The notes below the pieces were generated by a model that saw nothing but the letters and a program-made list of their open reading frames with translations, ran no database searches and was not told the DNA's origin. Positions 17,046 to 26,305 of a stretch of DNA of 64,000 nucleotides are shown in pieces. Made by a program: the position numbers and the translations under genes. The DNA is taken from positions 62,001-126,000 of the forward strand of contig NZ_LDOV01000037.1 of assembly GCF_001029435.1 (NCBI RefSeq), read 5' to 3'. This DNA is from Photobacterium aphoticum. GTDB lineage: Bacteria; Pseudomonadota; Gammaproteobacteria; Enterobacterales; Vibrionaceae. Position 1 is the stretch's first letter. Each line of letters starts with the position of its first letter.

Positions 17046-18263
17046 ATGAAAATAACCCCCGTGATTCAGGGCGTCATTGCCCGCTCCGCCCACCCATTAG
17101 GGTGTCAGCAAGCGGTGCGCCAACACATTGCGACTGTGCGTCAGCACATGGATCCTGTTGACCCTGTCAGTGAGACGCCGCCATTGCGGGTCTTGGTGTT
17201 AGGGGCATCGTCCGGTTTCGGGTTGGCATCACGTATCGCGTTAACCTTTGGCGAGCAGCGTGCGGATACCATTGGTGTGTCCTTTGAGCGCGGGCCGAGT
17301 GACAAAGGCGTGGGCACGGCGGGGTGGTACAACAATATCTATTTTCGCCAAGAGGCCGAACAAGCCGGTCGTGTGGCGAAAAACATTGTCGGTGATGCTT
17401 TCTCTCCGGCGGTGCGTGAGCAGGTGGTGCAGGCCATTCGTGATGATCTCGGCGGGCAGGTCGATCTCGTGGTGTACAGCTTGGCAACAGGCGTCCGTCC
17501 TGATCCTCAAACCGGTGAGATGTGGCGTTCGGTGATCAAAACCACCGACGAAGCGTTCAGTGGGCCGACACTGAATTTGGAAACCGACACGCTGGAGACC
17601 ATGACGGTTGAAGCGGCTACCGATGAAGAGATCATCGCGACGGAAAAAGTCATGGGCGGGGAAGACTGGGCCGAGTGGATCGCAACGCTGCATGATGCCG
17701 GTGTGCTGGCGACGGGCTGTCGAACCGTCGCGTATTCCTACATTGGCCCGGCCATCACCTATCCGCTTTATCATCACGGTACGTTAGGGCGGGCGAAACA
17801 GCATTTGCATGTTACCGCCGATGCGCTCAATCATCAGTTGCAAGCCTTGGGTGGACAGGCCCATGTGGCGGTGTGTAAAGCGCTGGTGACCAAGGCGAGT
17901 GCCTTCATTCCGGCTTTCTCGCCGTATATGTTAGCCTTGTTCAAAGTGATGAAAGCGCAAGGCACCCATGAGGGCTGTATCGAACAGATGCAACGTCTGT
18001 TTGGTGAGCGTTTCTTTCCTGCGCAAGGGGAGGTCGAGGTGGATGCACAGCGCTTGATCCGCATGGATGATTGGGAACTGGCAGCGGAAACCCAGCAGCA
18101 GGTGGTAGCCTTGATGGCGCAAATCACACCGGAAAACTTTACCGCCTTGGGGGATTACACGGGCTATAAAACCGACTTTTTGCAATTAAACGGTTTCGCC
18201 CATGAAGGGATTGATTATGACGCCGATGTGTCGATGGCAGAATTACTGCGCCTTACCCCCTAA
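17046..18263 (+). CDS. fabV: Trans-2-enoyl-[acyl-carrier-protein]/CoA reductase FabV
   Basis: 405 residues from ATG 17046, preceded by AAGGACGACAAC. FabV is a triclosan-resistant NADH-dependent enoyl-ACP reductase that completes fatty-acid elongation, and is larger than FabI. Visible are RVLVLGASSGFGLASR (dinucleotide-binding loop, about residues 49-64), LVVYSLATGVRPDP (about 142-155) and the catalytic Y-x8-K in LYHHGTLGRAK. The C-terminal MDDWELA and NGFAHEGIDYDADV segments are characteristic. An upstream in-frame start at 17019 would add nine residues. It lies 74 bases behind ogt with no obvious terminator between. Confidence 0.97.
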   Translation: MKITPVIQGVIARSAHPLGCQQAVRQHIATVRQHMDPVDPVSETPPLRVLVLGASSGFGLASRIALTFGEQRADTIGVSFERGPSDKGVGTAGWYNNIYFRQEAEQAGRVAKNIVGDAFSPAVREQVVQAIRDDLGGQVDLVVYSLATGVRPDPQTGEMWRSVIKTTDEAFSGPTLNLETDTLETMTVEAATDEEIIATEKVMGGEDWAEWIATLHDAGVLATGCRTVAYSYIGPAITYPLYHHGTLGRAKQHLHVTADALNHQLQALGGQAHVAVCKALVTKASAFIPAFSPYMLALFKVMKAQGTHEGCIEQMQRLFGERFFPAQGEVEVDAQRLIRMDDWELAAETQQQVVALMAQITPENFTALGDYTGYKTDFLQLNGFAHEGIDYDADVSMAELLRLTP

Positions 18264-18731
18264 GTAAGTATTCACATTGCCTGCCTTTCTCGCCGAACGA
18301 TCACCGAGGTAATATCACAACCTACGGTGATCGCCAATTAATTGACGTCCTTTGCCCGCGTTGTGCTATTTCATCCGGTGCGTTTGCATGTTCGGGTAGG
18401 TATTTTCTTACAGAATTTGTCGTCGGGGAAAATAAGCCTTAGCGCGGGTTACGATTCATTGATCGTTTTCTCAATTAAACATAATCTGTGCCGGATAACA
18501 CTGGTTAATTGCTTGGTTTATCATTAAAATCGCCGGTCTCATTTCCCTCTTATAATGTGTCATGCGTATATTTTTCGTATATCAATGCGTCAAAGTGTTG
18601 GCGTAAAGATAATGACTGTGAAGATATACCTTAATGGGTAAGCATGACAGCGCGCGCCTTTACCTGTCTGTGATGAGGTGAAGGGCTGCAAGAGGGGTAA
18701 ATATTACCGCGATGAACAATGATGAATCCCC
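18264..18731. other. Intergenic region fabV to M23 peptidase
   Basis: 468 bases. A nine-base-pair hairpin CGATCACCG (18298-18306)/CGGTGATCG (18325-18333) lies just behind fabV and may act as its transcript end, though no U-tract follows. The rest is AT-rich promoter-like DNA with no gene. Confidence 0.45.
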
Positions 18732-19763
18732 ATGTCTGACAATATTTGTATTTCTGTGTCCGATCATCGTGGCACCTCCCATTATTTAATTAACCGCCTC
18801 AAGAAACGTTATTTCATCTTAGCGGGTGTGGCCGCGTTGTCTTTTGCGGGTGCGGCGGCATTGAGTGTGTATTCGCTGTATCAGGACAATCAACACTCCT
18901 CCGTGCAATTAGCGAGTTTACAAGCTCAGGCGGAAACGCTGCAGGAGCAGGCAGAAGCGTTAAGCTCATCCTTGCAGGAAGAGAACGCCACCAATGTGGC
19001 CCTGATGGATGAACTGAGCGAAAAGCAGGTTGCCTTGTCTGTGCTGACGCAGCGCATTGATGATGTCGAAACCATTTTGGGGCTGGCGGCGGAAGAAAAC
19101 GGTGCGCCGGTGTCACTGCAAGAGCGTGTGGACAGTGCCGCGATCAGCTCGGCTGTCCGTGGCACGCTGTTCCGCATGCTGCCCAACGGCAACCCGACTC
19201 CTGGGATCCGCATGTCTTCCCAATACGGTACCCGCGTGCATCCGGTGACCGGTAAACGCAAACGCCACCTTGGGTTGGATTTTGCGGCCAATATCGGTAC
19301 GAAAATTTACGCACCTGCTGATGGCGTGGTGGAAGTGGTGCGCCCGAGCAATAAAGGCTCCGGCAACTTCCTTAAACTGTCGCATACCATGGGGTTTGCA
19401 ACCACTTACTCACACCTGAAAAAATTCAACGTGCGCAGTGGTACCTTTGTACGTAAAGGGGATCTCATTGGCTGGACGGGCAATACCGGTTTGTCGACGG
19501 GCCCTCACCTGCATTATGAGATCCGTTTCTTAGGCCGAGCCTTGAATCCGCGTCCGTTTGTGGAGTGGACACCGGAAAACTTTGATTCATTGTTTGAAAA
19601 AGAAAAGACGGTACAGTGGGCGTCACTCTTGAAGATGATCAATAATGTGGTGTCGATGCAGGTGCAGCTGACCCAATCGCCACACATTGCCCGTCCGATC
19701 CAAACGGCCAGCAATGAAGTGAAAACATTGGGTGATAAGGCTGAGCAGGTGTCAAAACTGTAA
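18732..19763 (+). CDS. M23 family murein endopeptidase, membrane-anchored
   Basis: 343 residues. A short cytoplasmic N-terminus is followed by one membrane helix (about residues 27-48), a coiled coil rich in Q, E and A (about 55-120, SLQAQAETLQEQAEALSSSL), then the LytM/M23 domain (about 150-285). Zinc ligands are H179 and D183 in HLGLD, plus H261 in HLHYE; H259 is catalytic. Such enzymes cut peptide cross-links in peptidoglycan during growth, like the vibrio Shy proteins and E. coli MepM. The LysM domain of MepM is not seen. AnmK, a murein-recycling kinase, follows within 75 bases and may share its transcript. Confidence 0.92.
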   Translation: MSDNICISVSDHRGTSHYLINRLKKRYFILAGVAALSFAGAAALSVYSLYQDNQHSSVQLASLQAQAETLQEQAEALSSSLQEENATNVALMDELSEKQVALSVLTQRIDDVETILGLAAEENGAPVSLQERVDSAAISSAVRGTLFRMLPNGNPTPGIRMSSQYGTRVHPVTGKRKRHLGLDFAANIGTKIYAPADGVVEVVRPSNKGSGNFLKLSHTMGFATTYSHLKKFNVRSGTFVRKGDLIGWTGNTGLSTGPHLHYEIRFLGRALNPRPFVEWTPENFDSLFEKEKTVQWASLLKMINNVVSMQVQLTQSPHIARPIQTASNEVKTLGDKAEQVSKL

Positions 19764-19788
19764 ATCGGGCGAATGATCGCCTCATCAT

Positions 19789-19821
19789 ACACGCAAGCAC
19801 ACACGCAAGCACACACGCAAG
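19789..19821 (+). repeat. 12-bp tandem repeat upstream of anmK
   Basis: Nearly three copies of CACACACGCAAG run head to tail just before the AAGAAGGGGAAG ribosome-binding stretch of anmK. Copy number could vary and change the leader spacing. Confidence 0.75.
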
Positions 19822-19834
19822 AAGGGGAAGCACA

Positions 19835-20959
19835 ATGGCGCAAGAATGGTATATCGGAGTGATGTCAGGCACCAGTTTAGACGGTGTCGACACAGCGCTG
19901 GTGGCGATTGATACGGATCAGATCGTCGGGCCGTCTTCGGTACGTTTATTGGCCAGTGATTGCTACCCGATGCCGGCAGCGTTGAAATCGGCGCTCTTGG
20001 ATGTGTGTATTGGGCAGGCGACCAACTTAAAGCAGATTGGTGAGCTGGATCGCCAATTGGGCTTGCTGTTTGCTGATGCGGTGAATAAGTTGCTGGCAAA
20101 AACCGGCACCGCCGCGTCACGGATTACGGCGATAGGGTGCCATGGTCAAACCGTGTTCCATCAGCCTGATGGCGATCAGCCGTTTACCATGCAGTTGGGT
20201 GACAGCAACCTGATTGCCGCACGCACCGGCATGTTGACTGTGGCTGATTTTCGGCGCAAAGACATGGCGTTGGGCGGACAAGGCGCACCGTTAGTACCGG
20301 CTTTTCATCGCACTGTGTTTGCGCAGCAAACCTCGACGACGGTGGTATTGAACATCGGCGGGATCGCGAACATTTCGGTGTTGCGTCCTGAACAGCCTGT
20401 GCTGGGTTATGACACCGGTCCGGGTAACATGTTGATGGATGCCTGGGTCTATCAGCACCGAGGTGAGAAGTTCGATCGTGATGCGGCGTTTGCGCTTGAA
20501 GGCACGGTTGATGCCACCCTGCTGGCCTCGTTACTGAGTGATGCCTACCTGACGTTGCCTTACCCGAAAAGTACCGGTCGTGAACGTTATAACCTGCTTT
20601 GGCTAGAGCCGCATCTGCGTGCTGATCTCGCGCCAGCGGATGTGCAGGCGACGTTGCTGGAATTTACCGCCGTGACCATTGCTGATCAAATTACGACGTT
20701 CGCAATGGGTGAGCACCCACATGTTTACGTGTGTGGCGGCGGGGCGTGTAATCCTGCGTTAATGGCGCGTTTACGGGCACTATTGCCTAGCTGGCAGGTG
20801 CAAACGACCCGTGAGGCAGGCATTGATCCTGACTACATGGAAGCCATGGCATTTGCCTGGTTGGCCCGTCAGCGCGTACATAATCTGCCAAGTAACGTAC
20901 CGGAGGTGACCGGTGCGTCACGGGCGGTGTCGTTGGGTGTGCTGTATCCTGCCGATTAA
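19835..20959 (+). CDS. anmK: Anhydro-N-acetylmuramic acid kinase
   Basis: 374 residues, full length. It opens YIGVMSGTSLDGVDTALV, the ATP-binding motif of AnmK, followed by GCHGQTVFHQP near residue 105, LNIGGIANISVL near 170, GYDTGPGNMLMDAW near 190 and VCGGGACNP near 300. The enzyme hydrolyses and phosphorylates anhydroMurNAc to MurNAc-6-phosphate, which MurQ turns into GlcNAc-6-phosphate. The murQ gene is also in this window (47329-48231) but far away. AnmK follows an M23 murein hydrolase, fitting cell-wall turnover and recycling. Confidence 0.98.
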   Translation: MAQEWYIGVMSGTSLDGVDTALVAIDTDQIVGPSSVRLLASDCYPMPAALKSALLDVCIGQATNLKQIGELDRQLGLLFADAVNKLLAKTGTAASRITAIGCHGQTVFHQPDGDQPFTMQLGDSNLIAARTGMLTVADFRRKDMALGGQGAPLVPAFHRTVFAQQTSTTVVLNIGGIANISVLRPEQPVLGYDTGPGNMLMDAWVYQHRGEKFDRDAAFALEGTVDATLLASLLSDAYLTLPYPKSTGRERYNLLWLEPHLRADLAPADVQATLLEFTAVTIADQITTFAMGEHPHVYVCGGGACNPALMARLRALLPSWQVQTTREAGIDPDYMEAMAFAWLARQRVHNLPSNVPEVTGASRAVSLGVLYPAD

Positions 20960-21101
20960 TCTACTATCTTTTTGACGCCGATGCTGGTAGTGTCGCTGCC
21001 CTCGTGTGGTTAGCACTACCTCATTGCTGTGTCTTGTCATGACGCTGACGGGTATCGCCTAACCCTTTTTTACGAATCCCTCTTTTGATCTGACAGGATA
21101 T

Positions 21102-22496
21102 ATGGCCGTGAGCAAAGACGCCTTTTCTTCCCTTTCTCTGAAACCTGAATTGCTAAGCAACCTTGGCTCATTGGGTTACGAAAAAATGACCCCGATCCAA
21201 GCGCAGAGCTTGCCAGCGATTTTGGCTGGACAAGACGTGATTGCTCAAGCCAAAACCGGCTCAGGCAAAACGGCAGCGTTCGGTTTGGGCGTATTGCAGC
21301 ACCTGAACGTGAAGCGTTTTCGCGTACAGACCCTGATCCTGTGTCCAACCCGTGAGTTGGCCGATCAGGTTGCTAAAGAAATCCGTAAACTGGCCCGTGC
21401 TATTCACAACATCAAAGTACTGACCTTGTGCGGCGGTATGCCATTTGGCCCACAAATTGGCTCGCTAGAGCATGGCGCACACATCATTGTCGGTACGCCG
21501 GGCCGTGTTGAAGAGCACGTGCGCAAGGGTAACCTGTCGCTGGACGATCTGAACCTGCTGGTGTTGGATGAAGCTGACCGCATGCTTGAAATGGGCTTCC
21601 AAGACGCATTGGATGCGATTTTGGATTACGCACCTGTTGATCGCCAGACGTTGCTGTTCAGTGCAACGTACCCGAAAGAAATTGAAAAAATCGCTGCTGA
21701 TGTGATGAAAAAGCCAGTGGTGGTGAAAGTGGCCGCGACGCACGATAACAGCAGCATCGAGCAGATTTTCTATAAAGTGGATAGCAACCAAGACCGTTTG
21801 AACGCGGTACGTTTGTTGTTGGCGCAGCATCGCCCAGAATCGACCGTCGTGTTCTGTAACACTAAGCGTGAAGCGCAGGAAATTGCTGACGATCTTGAAG
21901 ATTACGGCTACAGCGCGATTGCTCTGCACGGCGATTTGGATCAGCGTCAGCGTGATCAGGCGTTGGTGCGTTTCTCTAACAAGAGTGCGTCAGTGATGGT
22001 GGCAACGGATGTGGCGGCCCGTGGTCTGGATATCGACAAGCTGGATTGCGTCATCAACTACCAGCTAGCGCGTGATACCGAAGTTCACGTACACCGTATT
22101 GGCCGTACTGGCCGTGCGGGTAGCCAAGGTATTGCTTGTTCACTGTACAGTGATAACGAGCACTACAAGGTGCTGATGCTGGAAGAGTATCTTGATCGCG
22201 AAATTGAACCGGCGGTATTGCCACCGTTGTCTTTGCTGGATCAACCGACATTCCGCCCGGCGATGGTGACATTGCTGATTGACGGTGGTAAGCGCCAGAA
22301 AATCCGCCCAGGTGACATTTTGGGTGCGCTAACCGGTGAAAACGGTATCCGTGGTGATCAAGTAGGTAAGATCAACGTGTTTGATTACTGCTCTTACGTC
22401 GCGGTAATGAACGATGTGGCACGTGCCGCTTACAAGAAGCTGGAAAAAGGCAAACTGAAAGGCCGCTCGTGCCGTGTTCGCCAAATTCGCGGCTAA
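21102..22496 (+). CDS. dbpA: ATP-dependent RNA helicase DbpA (DEAD-box)
   Basis: 464 residues. All helicase motifs are seen: Q motif MTPIQAQSLPAIL, Walker A AKTGSGKT (about residues 50-57), PTRELA, TPGR, DEAD in VLDEADRML, SAT, then the second RecA lobe with VATDVAARGLD and HRIGRTGRAG. The C-terminal 75 residues (LLIDGGKRQKIRPGDILGAL) are the DbpA RNA-binding domain, which in E. coli targets hairpin 92 of 23S rRNA during 50S assembly. ATG 21102 has ACAGGA upstream. Strong codon bias matches other highly expressed genes here. Confidence 0.97.
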   Translation: MAVSKDAFSSLSLKPELLSNLGSLGYEKMTPIQAQSLPAILAGQDVIAQAKTGSGKTAAFGLGVLQHLNVKRFRVQTLILCPTRELADQVAKEIRKLARAIHNIKVLTLCGGMPFGPQIGSLEHGAHIIVGTPGRVEEHVRKGNLSLDDLNLLVLDEADRMLEMGFQDALDAILDYAPVDRQTLLFSATYPKEIEKIAADVMKKPVVVKVAATHDNSSIEQIFYKVDSNQDRLNAVRLLLAQHRPESTVVFCNTKREAQEIADDLEDYGYSAIALHGDLDQRQRDQALVRFSNKSASVMVATDVAARGLDIDKLDCVINYQLARDTEVHVHRIGRTGRAGSQGIACSLYSDNEHYKVLMLEEYLDREIEPAVLPPLSLLDQPTFRPAMVTLLIDGGKRQKIRPGDILGALTGENGIRGDQVGKINVFDYCSYVAVMNDVARAAYKKLEKGKLKGRSCRVRQIRG

Positions 22497-22526
22497 CACC
22501 GCAACGTTCTGAATAAGACGTTTTTC

Positions 22527-22564
22527 AACGCCCACTGTGCCTCGTGCTGGTGGGCGTTGTTGTA
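22527..22564 (+). terminator. Terminator of dbpA
   Basis: AACGCCCAC (22527-22535) pairs with GTGGGCGTT (22550-22558), followed by GTTGTATC, a U-rich but interrupted tail. It lies 30 bases behind the stop. Confidence 0.8.
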
Positions 22565-22823
22565 TCTACCCGCTCATTTTTCCTCTTAATGAGCACATGG
22601 GATGCTTCTGGCGATGAAGTGATATCCCCCTCAACCTGCCCTGTAACAGTGCTTGCCCCCCTCGTTTTTGTCATAACCTCTCTCGAAGCCTCAGTGTAAA
22701 TGTCTGTATTTATTGTCGAAATTATGCGCTGATGTCTTTTAATCAACAAACCGAAATGAGAAAGGGAAGGGTGAAAGGATAGCGCCCGGCGAGCCCCACT
22801 CATTTCCCATGACAAGGAGCGTA

Positions 22824-23084
22824 ATGATGGAAGCACTGCATCTTGAGTTAAAGACACTGATTATCGAGACGTTGAATCTGGAAGAGGTGACGGTGGAGGA
22901 TATTGATACCGAGGCTCCCCTTTTTCATGACGGCTTAGGGCTCGATTCGATTGATGCGTTAGAGCTGGGTATGGCAATCAAGAACCAATATTGCATTGTG
23001 GTGGATGCGCAAGATGCGTCAACAAAAGCGATTTTCCAATCCGTCGCAACACTGGCGCAGTTTATTGAGCAGCAGCGCCGGTAA
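22824..23084 (+). CDS. Orphan acyl carrier protein
   Basis: 86 residues from ATG 22824; a second ATG at 22827 has better spacing (seven bases) from AAGGAG at 22814-22819, and one at 22809 precedes the ribosome binding site and is unlikely. The phosphopantetheine attachment serine is in GLGLDSIDALEL (about residue 42), and the acidic helices and length are those of type II carrier proteins. It is not the household AcpP, whose motif is DSLD within a more conserved sequence; the wording LFHDGLGLDSIDALEL recalls carrier proteins of aryl-polyene-type clusters. No ketosynthase or acyltransferase lies beside it. The partner enzymes are unknown. Confidence 0.88.
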   Translation: MMEALHLELKTLIIETLNLEEVTVEDIDTEAPLFHDGLGLDSIDALELGMAIKNQYCIVVDAQDASTKAIFQSVATLAQFIEQQRR

Positions 23085-23295
23085 CGAAGGGAGTGGCATT
23101 GTGATGACGTGTTTAGCATCGACAGATGATTTTAGCGATGGTCATTAATTAACGGCCATTATCTTCAAGGATGAAAAGGGGAGTCGACCACCATGCCACT
23201 GGCATGGAAAGCACAAGTTAGCTTGATCGACACGCTGTATTACCCCTGTATCTCCTGCCGTGTACGACGCTCTTTTTTGTGTGGCAAAGACCGTT

Positions 23296-23349
23296 AACAG
23301 ACAAAAGCTAATGAGCGCTATTGAAATTGATTCGCAAGCGCTCATTAGC
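23296..23349 (-). terminator. Terminator of the MFS transporter gene
   Basis: GCTAATGAGCGCT (23307-23319) and AGCGCTCATTAGC (23337-23349) form a perfect 13-bp stem with a 17-base loop. Read on the minus strand it is followed by TTTTGTCTGTT, 27 bases behind the transporter stop. Confidence 0.85.
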
Positions 23350-23375
23350 AAGGGTACAACGCTTATGCTGGGTGT

Positions 23376-24707
23376 TTAAAAAATCGCTTTCTTCTTATGC
23401 TGTATATAAAAGGCAACACTGATTACAACGAACAAAAAGGTAAAATAATAGAAAAACGAGGAAAGTGACGCTAAAAAGTCGATGTGTTGCTCTATCTGTT
23501 GTTCGGTGTAGTTCTGAGAAACCAATTTATAATAGTAGGCATATAAAATGCCGATTGAGCCGTATCCTATGTTAAACATGAGACCTTTGAAACTGAGTAC
23601 GGTCGCTCGGTTGTGTGATTCTGTATTTTTATTCAGGTGATAACTAATGAAAATGTTCATCGTCATGATAATAAAGATCAAGATGAGCGCCGGTATAACG
23701 CCGTAAATTGACCAGCCCAAACTGATCCAGTAATAGGTCGCCATGGTAGCGACACCCATAACAAGAATGAACATTTTAGGCTCCATGCTTTCCGCTAAGC
23801 GACGGCTCTGCCCTGCCAATAGGATTTTGAGTAGACTAATCCCTGCGCCAATGAAACCAAAATAGAGAATGGGAATATCAATCGCACGATAATATTGGCT
23901 ATTCATGGTCAAAAACATACGTGACGTGTGTTCAAATAAGCTGTAGTAGAGCAAGATGAAGAGCACATAGGGAGTGGATAACACCCACTTACCCGTGAGG
24001 CCGGTTAATTTGAAGCTCGCGACAGTGGTTGCCCATTTCGTCGTATCTGGCGGTAATATTCTCTTCGCTTCTCGCATGTTGACGGCGGCATAAATGGCGA
24101 GCAAGGCAACCAGTAAAGTGGCAAAAACCGGAATTCGCATGATGTCTTGCGTAGTTTGCGGTGCATCCAGGCCGAGGAAGGAGTAGATGGTCGTCATAAC
24201 GTTCACATCATACATAGCTGCGCCGACTAAGGTGACAAAAATACCGATGCTCGAGGAGAGACGAAGTTGAATTTGCAACACTTTTGGCCATGCCTCTTCT
24301 TTACCTAGCTCCTTTAACGTGTCGTAAGCTAAGGCTTCATCCGCACCACTGGCCAAAGCCATCGCTAAGCCACTCAATATTCGGTTGATCAAAAACACAT
24401 TGAATACCAGCGTCGGATTACTGGTGGGAACAACGGCAATCATTGCGATTTCAATAAACATCACTAACGATGACAACACGACGAGTTTTTTGCGACCTAA
24501 GGTATCCGCAAATGCGCCCGATGGGACTTCAGCCAGCACAATTGTAGCCGCCCAAACCACGTTAAGGATGGCAAATTGAGAGAGCGTTAAGCCGTAATCT
24601 AAGTAGAGAAGGGTGAATACCGGATAATAAAAGCGAGCAAAGTAGCTGCTTTGAAACATTAAAAAGTAGCGAACATTGCGTACTTCAAGGATCTCTTTGA
24701 ATGTCAT
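23376..24707 (-). CDS. Major facilitator superfamily transporter
   Basis: 443 residues with about twelve hydrophobic helices. The loop between helices 2 and 3 carries motif A as GAFADTLGRKKL (around residues 64-75). A long central loop rich in charge (AKRILPPDTTKW) separates the two halves. The start MTFKEILEVRNVRYFLMFQ and general make-up resemble proton-coupled drug or metabolite exporters, but no substrate-defining motif is recognised. It is a single-gene unit with its own terminator and no adjacent regulator on the same strand. Confidence 0.88.
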   Translation of the reverse strand: MTFKEILEVRNVRYFLMFQSSYFARFYYPVFTLLYLDYGLTLSQFAILNVVWAATIVLAEVPSGAFADTLGRKKLVVLSSLVMFIEIAMIAVVPTSNPTLVFNVFLINRILSGLAMALASGADEALAYDTLKELGKEEAWPKVLQIQLRLSSSIGIFVTLVGAAMYDVNVMTTIYSFLGLDAPQTTQDIMRIPVFATLLVALLAIYAAVNMREAKRILPPDTTKWATTVASFKLTGLTGKWVLSTPYVLFILLYYSLFEHTSRMFLTMNSQYYRAIDIPILYFGFIGAGISLLKILLAGQSRRLAESMEPKMFILVMGVATMATYYWISLGWSIYGVIPALILIFIIMTMNIFISYHLNKNTESHNRATVLSFKGLMFNIGYGSIGILYAYYYKLVSQNYTEQQIEQHIDFLASLSSFFYYFTFLFVVISVAFYIQHKKKAIF

Positions 24708-25361
24708 GGCGTCTTCTGTATTTTTATTGTCATAGTAAAGGTTCTGTTTGCACTATCTTAAGCTGCAAAGGCATCGTTATTGAGGTTGGAAGGGGTTGTC
24801 CTCATGTTGGTATTCCAGCACGCTGACACTTAAATATCAGTAGTATAGTGGACGCAAGATTACTGTTTGCTCCTATCTTATGCAACGTAATCTAGTGAGA
24901 TTGAGTCTTATTTAATGGTGGATAACATTTACTGTTTTGCAGGTTATGCTAGCCCCCCCCCTTTTTCAAAGAATTTAAGTGATGCAAATTAGCGGGCCAT
25001 CTATTACCTTCGCTTCATTATCGTGACCTGTCTCCATGGTTCGTGTTTACTCTCTATCTCTGATCCCCAAAGCCATCGAAAATAGCCCTGTGCGTAAATC
25101 ACAGTCATACGCTAACTCGTCTATAATCCAACATCTTCAAGGATTGAAGTGCCCCCATGAAAACCCACTCCTTACCGGTATTGACAAGTTTGTTCTCTGC
25201 ACAGGTCTCTGTTGCTCCCAGTCAGGTTGGTGTTGTTGATTGCGATACAGGGAAGTAGATGGTTGTTGAATTATGGTAATGAATTTACAGTATGGTTGAG
25301 TTTTTAAAATGAGGTTACTAATCATTACGGTGCATAGATAAAATAATTGGAGATTTTATTA
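24708..25361. other. Intergenic region entering a low-GC island, with a C9 tract and a gene-start remnant
   Basis: Nine C residues followed by T5 lie at 24953-24966. A 33-codon frame at 25157-25258 begins MKTHSLPVLTSLFSAQVSVA, like a signal peptide, and then stops (…VDCDTGK). It could be the cut-off 5' end of an exported-protein gene. Base composition drops sharply to AT-rich from about 25260 onwards. Confidence 0.4.
25157..25258 (+). pseudogene. Possible remnant of an exported-protein gene (5' end only)
   Basis: A 33-residue frame starts with a positively charged, hydrophobic signal-like segment and ends at TAG immediately before the low-GC island. AAGGA lies 13 bases upstream, a little far. 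It may equally be a tiny real protein or chance. Confidence 0.25.
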
Positions 25362-26096
25362 ATGACAAACAACATAAGAAATACGATATTTGATGAGTCT
25401 ATATTGTATGAGTGGGAGTGTAGATGCTGGGAAGGGGGAGTTTACGATTTTTATGCTCAATGGGGAATTGCGTTTTTTTCTTCTTGTCCAGTATTTATTA
25501 TTGTATTTTTTGTTAGTGGTGAAGATGTTGGTAGTTACGGGTTTTGGTTGTTATTTTTTACTGCTTTGTTTCTTCTTATAATTTGTCGATATATTCTGCT
25601 TTCGGATTATCATTTTCATTACCGAATTACCCCAAATGGTTTTTATTATACTCAGAGAAAAATGCTTCCCGACTTTTCCTATAAAGCGGTTCGTGGGTTT
25701 TCTTGGATAGGTATAGCAATATGTATAATAGCCTTCTCTATCTCTGGTCCACTTGTATTTGTGGGGGCTGGCGGTTTTGCTTTAATCGTTTTTGGATTAA
25801 CTAATTTTGAGCCACAAGTTGATAGGTACTCTACTGTGATCGCAATGCCAATACTCCTATTTAATCCAAAGAATGATACTCGATTTTACATACAAACCAA
25901 AGATAGAGGTCCGTTTGCTTTCCATGCGACATTTTATACTCAATCATTTGAACAAAAAAATGAAATAATTCGCGATCTGTCTAATTTATATCATGATTTA
26001 GAGGTTTGTAATGTTGATACGATTAGTGATAGAAAAAATCATCCGGTTAGTCAAAAGCTAAGAAAAGAAGCTGAAGAAATGGAAAATAAAAGTTAG
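25362..26096 (+). CDS. Membrane protein of unknown function in low-GC DNA
   Basis: 244 residues from ATG 25362, with GGAG nine bases upstream; an in-frame ATA/TTG-type start at 25347 is less likely. Two strong hydrophobic pairs are visible (about residues 33-75 and 110-150), then a soluble C-terminal part ending in a charged helix (SQKLRKEAEEMENKS). No family is recognised. The gene and its flanks are markedly AT-rich compared with the roughly 50% GC neighbours, which suggests recent acquisition. An immunity or anti-phage role would be speculation; no partner gene is adjacent. Confidence 0.68.
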   Translation: MTNNIRNTIFDESILYEWECRCWEGGVYDFYAQWGIAFFSSCPVFIIVFFVSGEDVGSYGFWLLFFTALFLLIICRYILLSDYHFHYRITPNGFYYTQRKMLPDFSYKAVRGFSWIGIAICIIAFSISGPLVFVGAGGFALIVFGLTNFEPQVDRYSTVIAMPILLFNPKNDTRFYIQTKDRGPFAFHATFYTQSFEQKNEIIRDLSNLYHDLEVCNVDTISDRKNHPVSQKLRKEAEEMENKS

Positions 26097-26305
26097 AGTG
26101 ATTTTAGAGGGAGTTCATAATTCTGTGCCAGCGTAATCACAGAGCTACATACTCATCTGAGGTAATGTTAGGCTCCTGTTCTTAGATGAAGCTACTCATA
26201 AGTTCTTCAATTGATTTATCAATATTGAGGGGAGAGCCTTTTTCTCTCCCTCACATACTGCACAACCAAAGCCTAGCTATTATTCACGCACACAATCCGC
26301 CGATC

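Noticed and set aside
25036..25239. 67-codon plus-strand frame in the intergenic region before the low-GC gene
   Set aside because: No ribosome binding site and no protein-like pattern; the overlapping MKTHSLPVL frame is more gene-like but is itself only a possible remnant.
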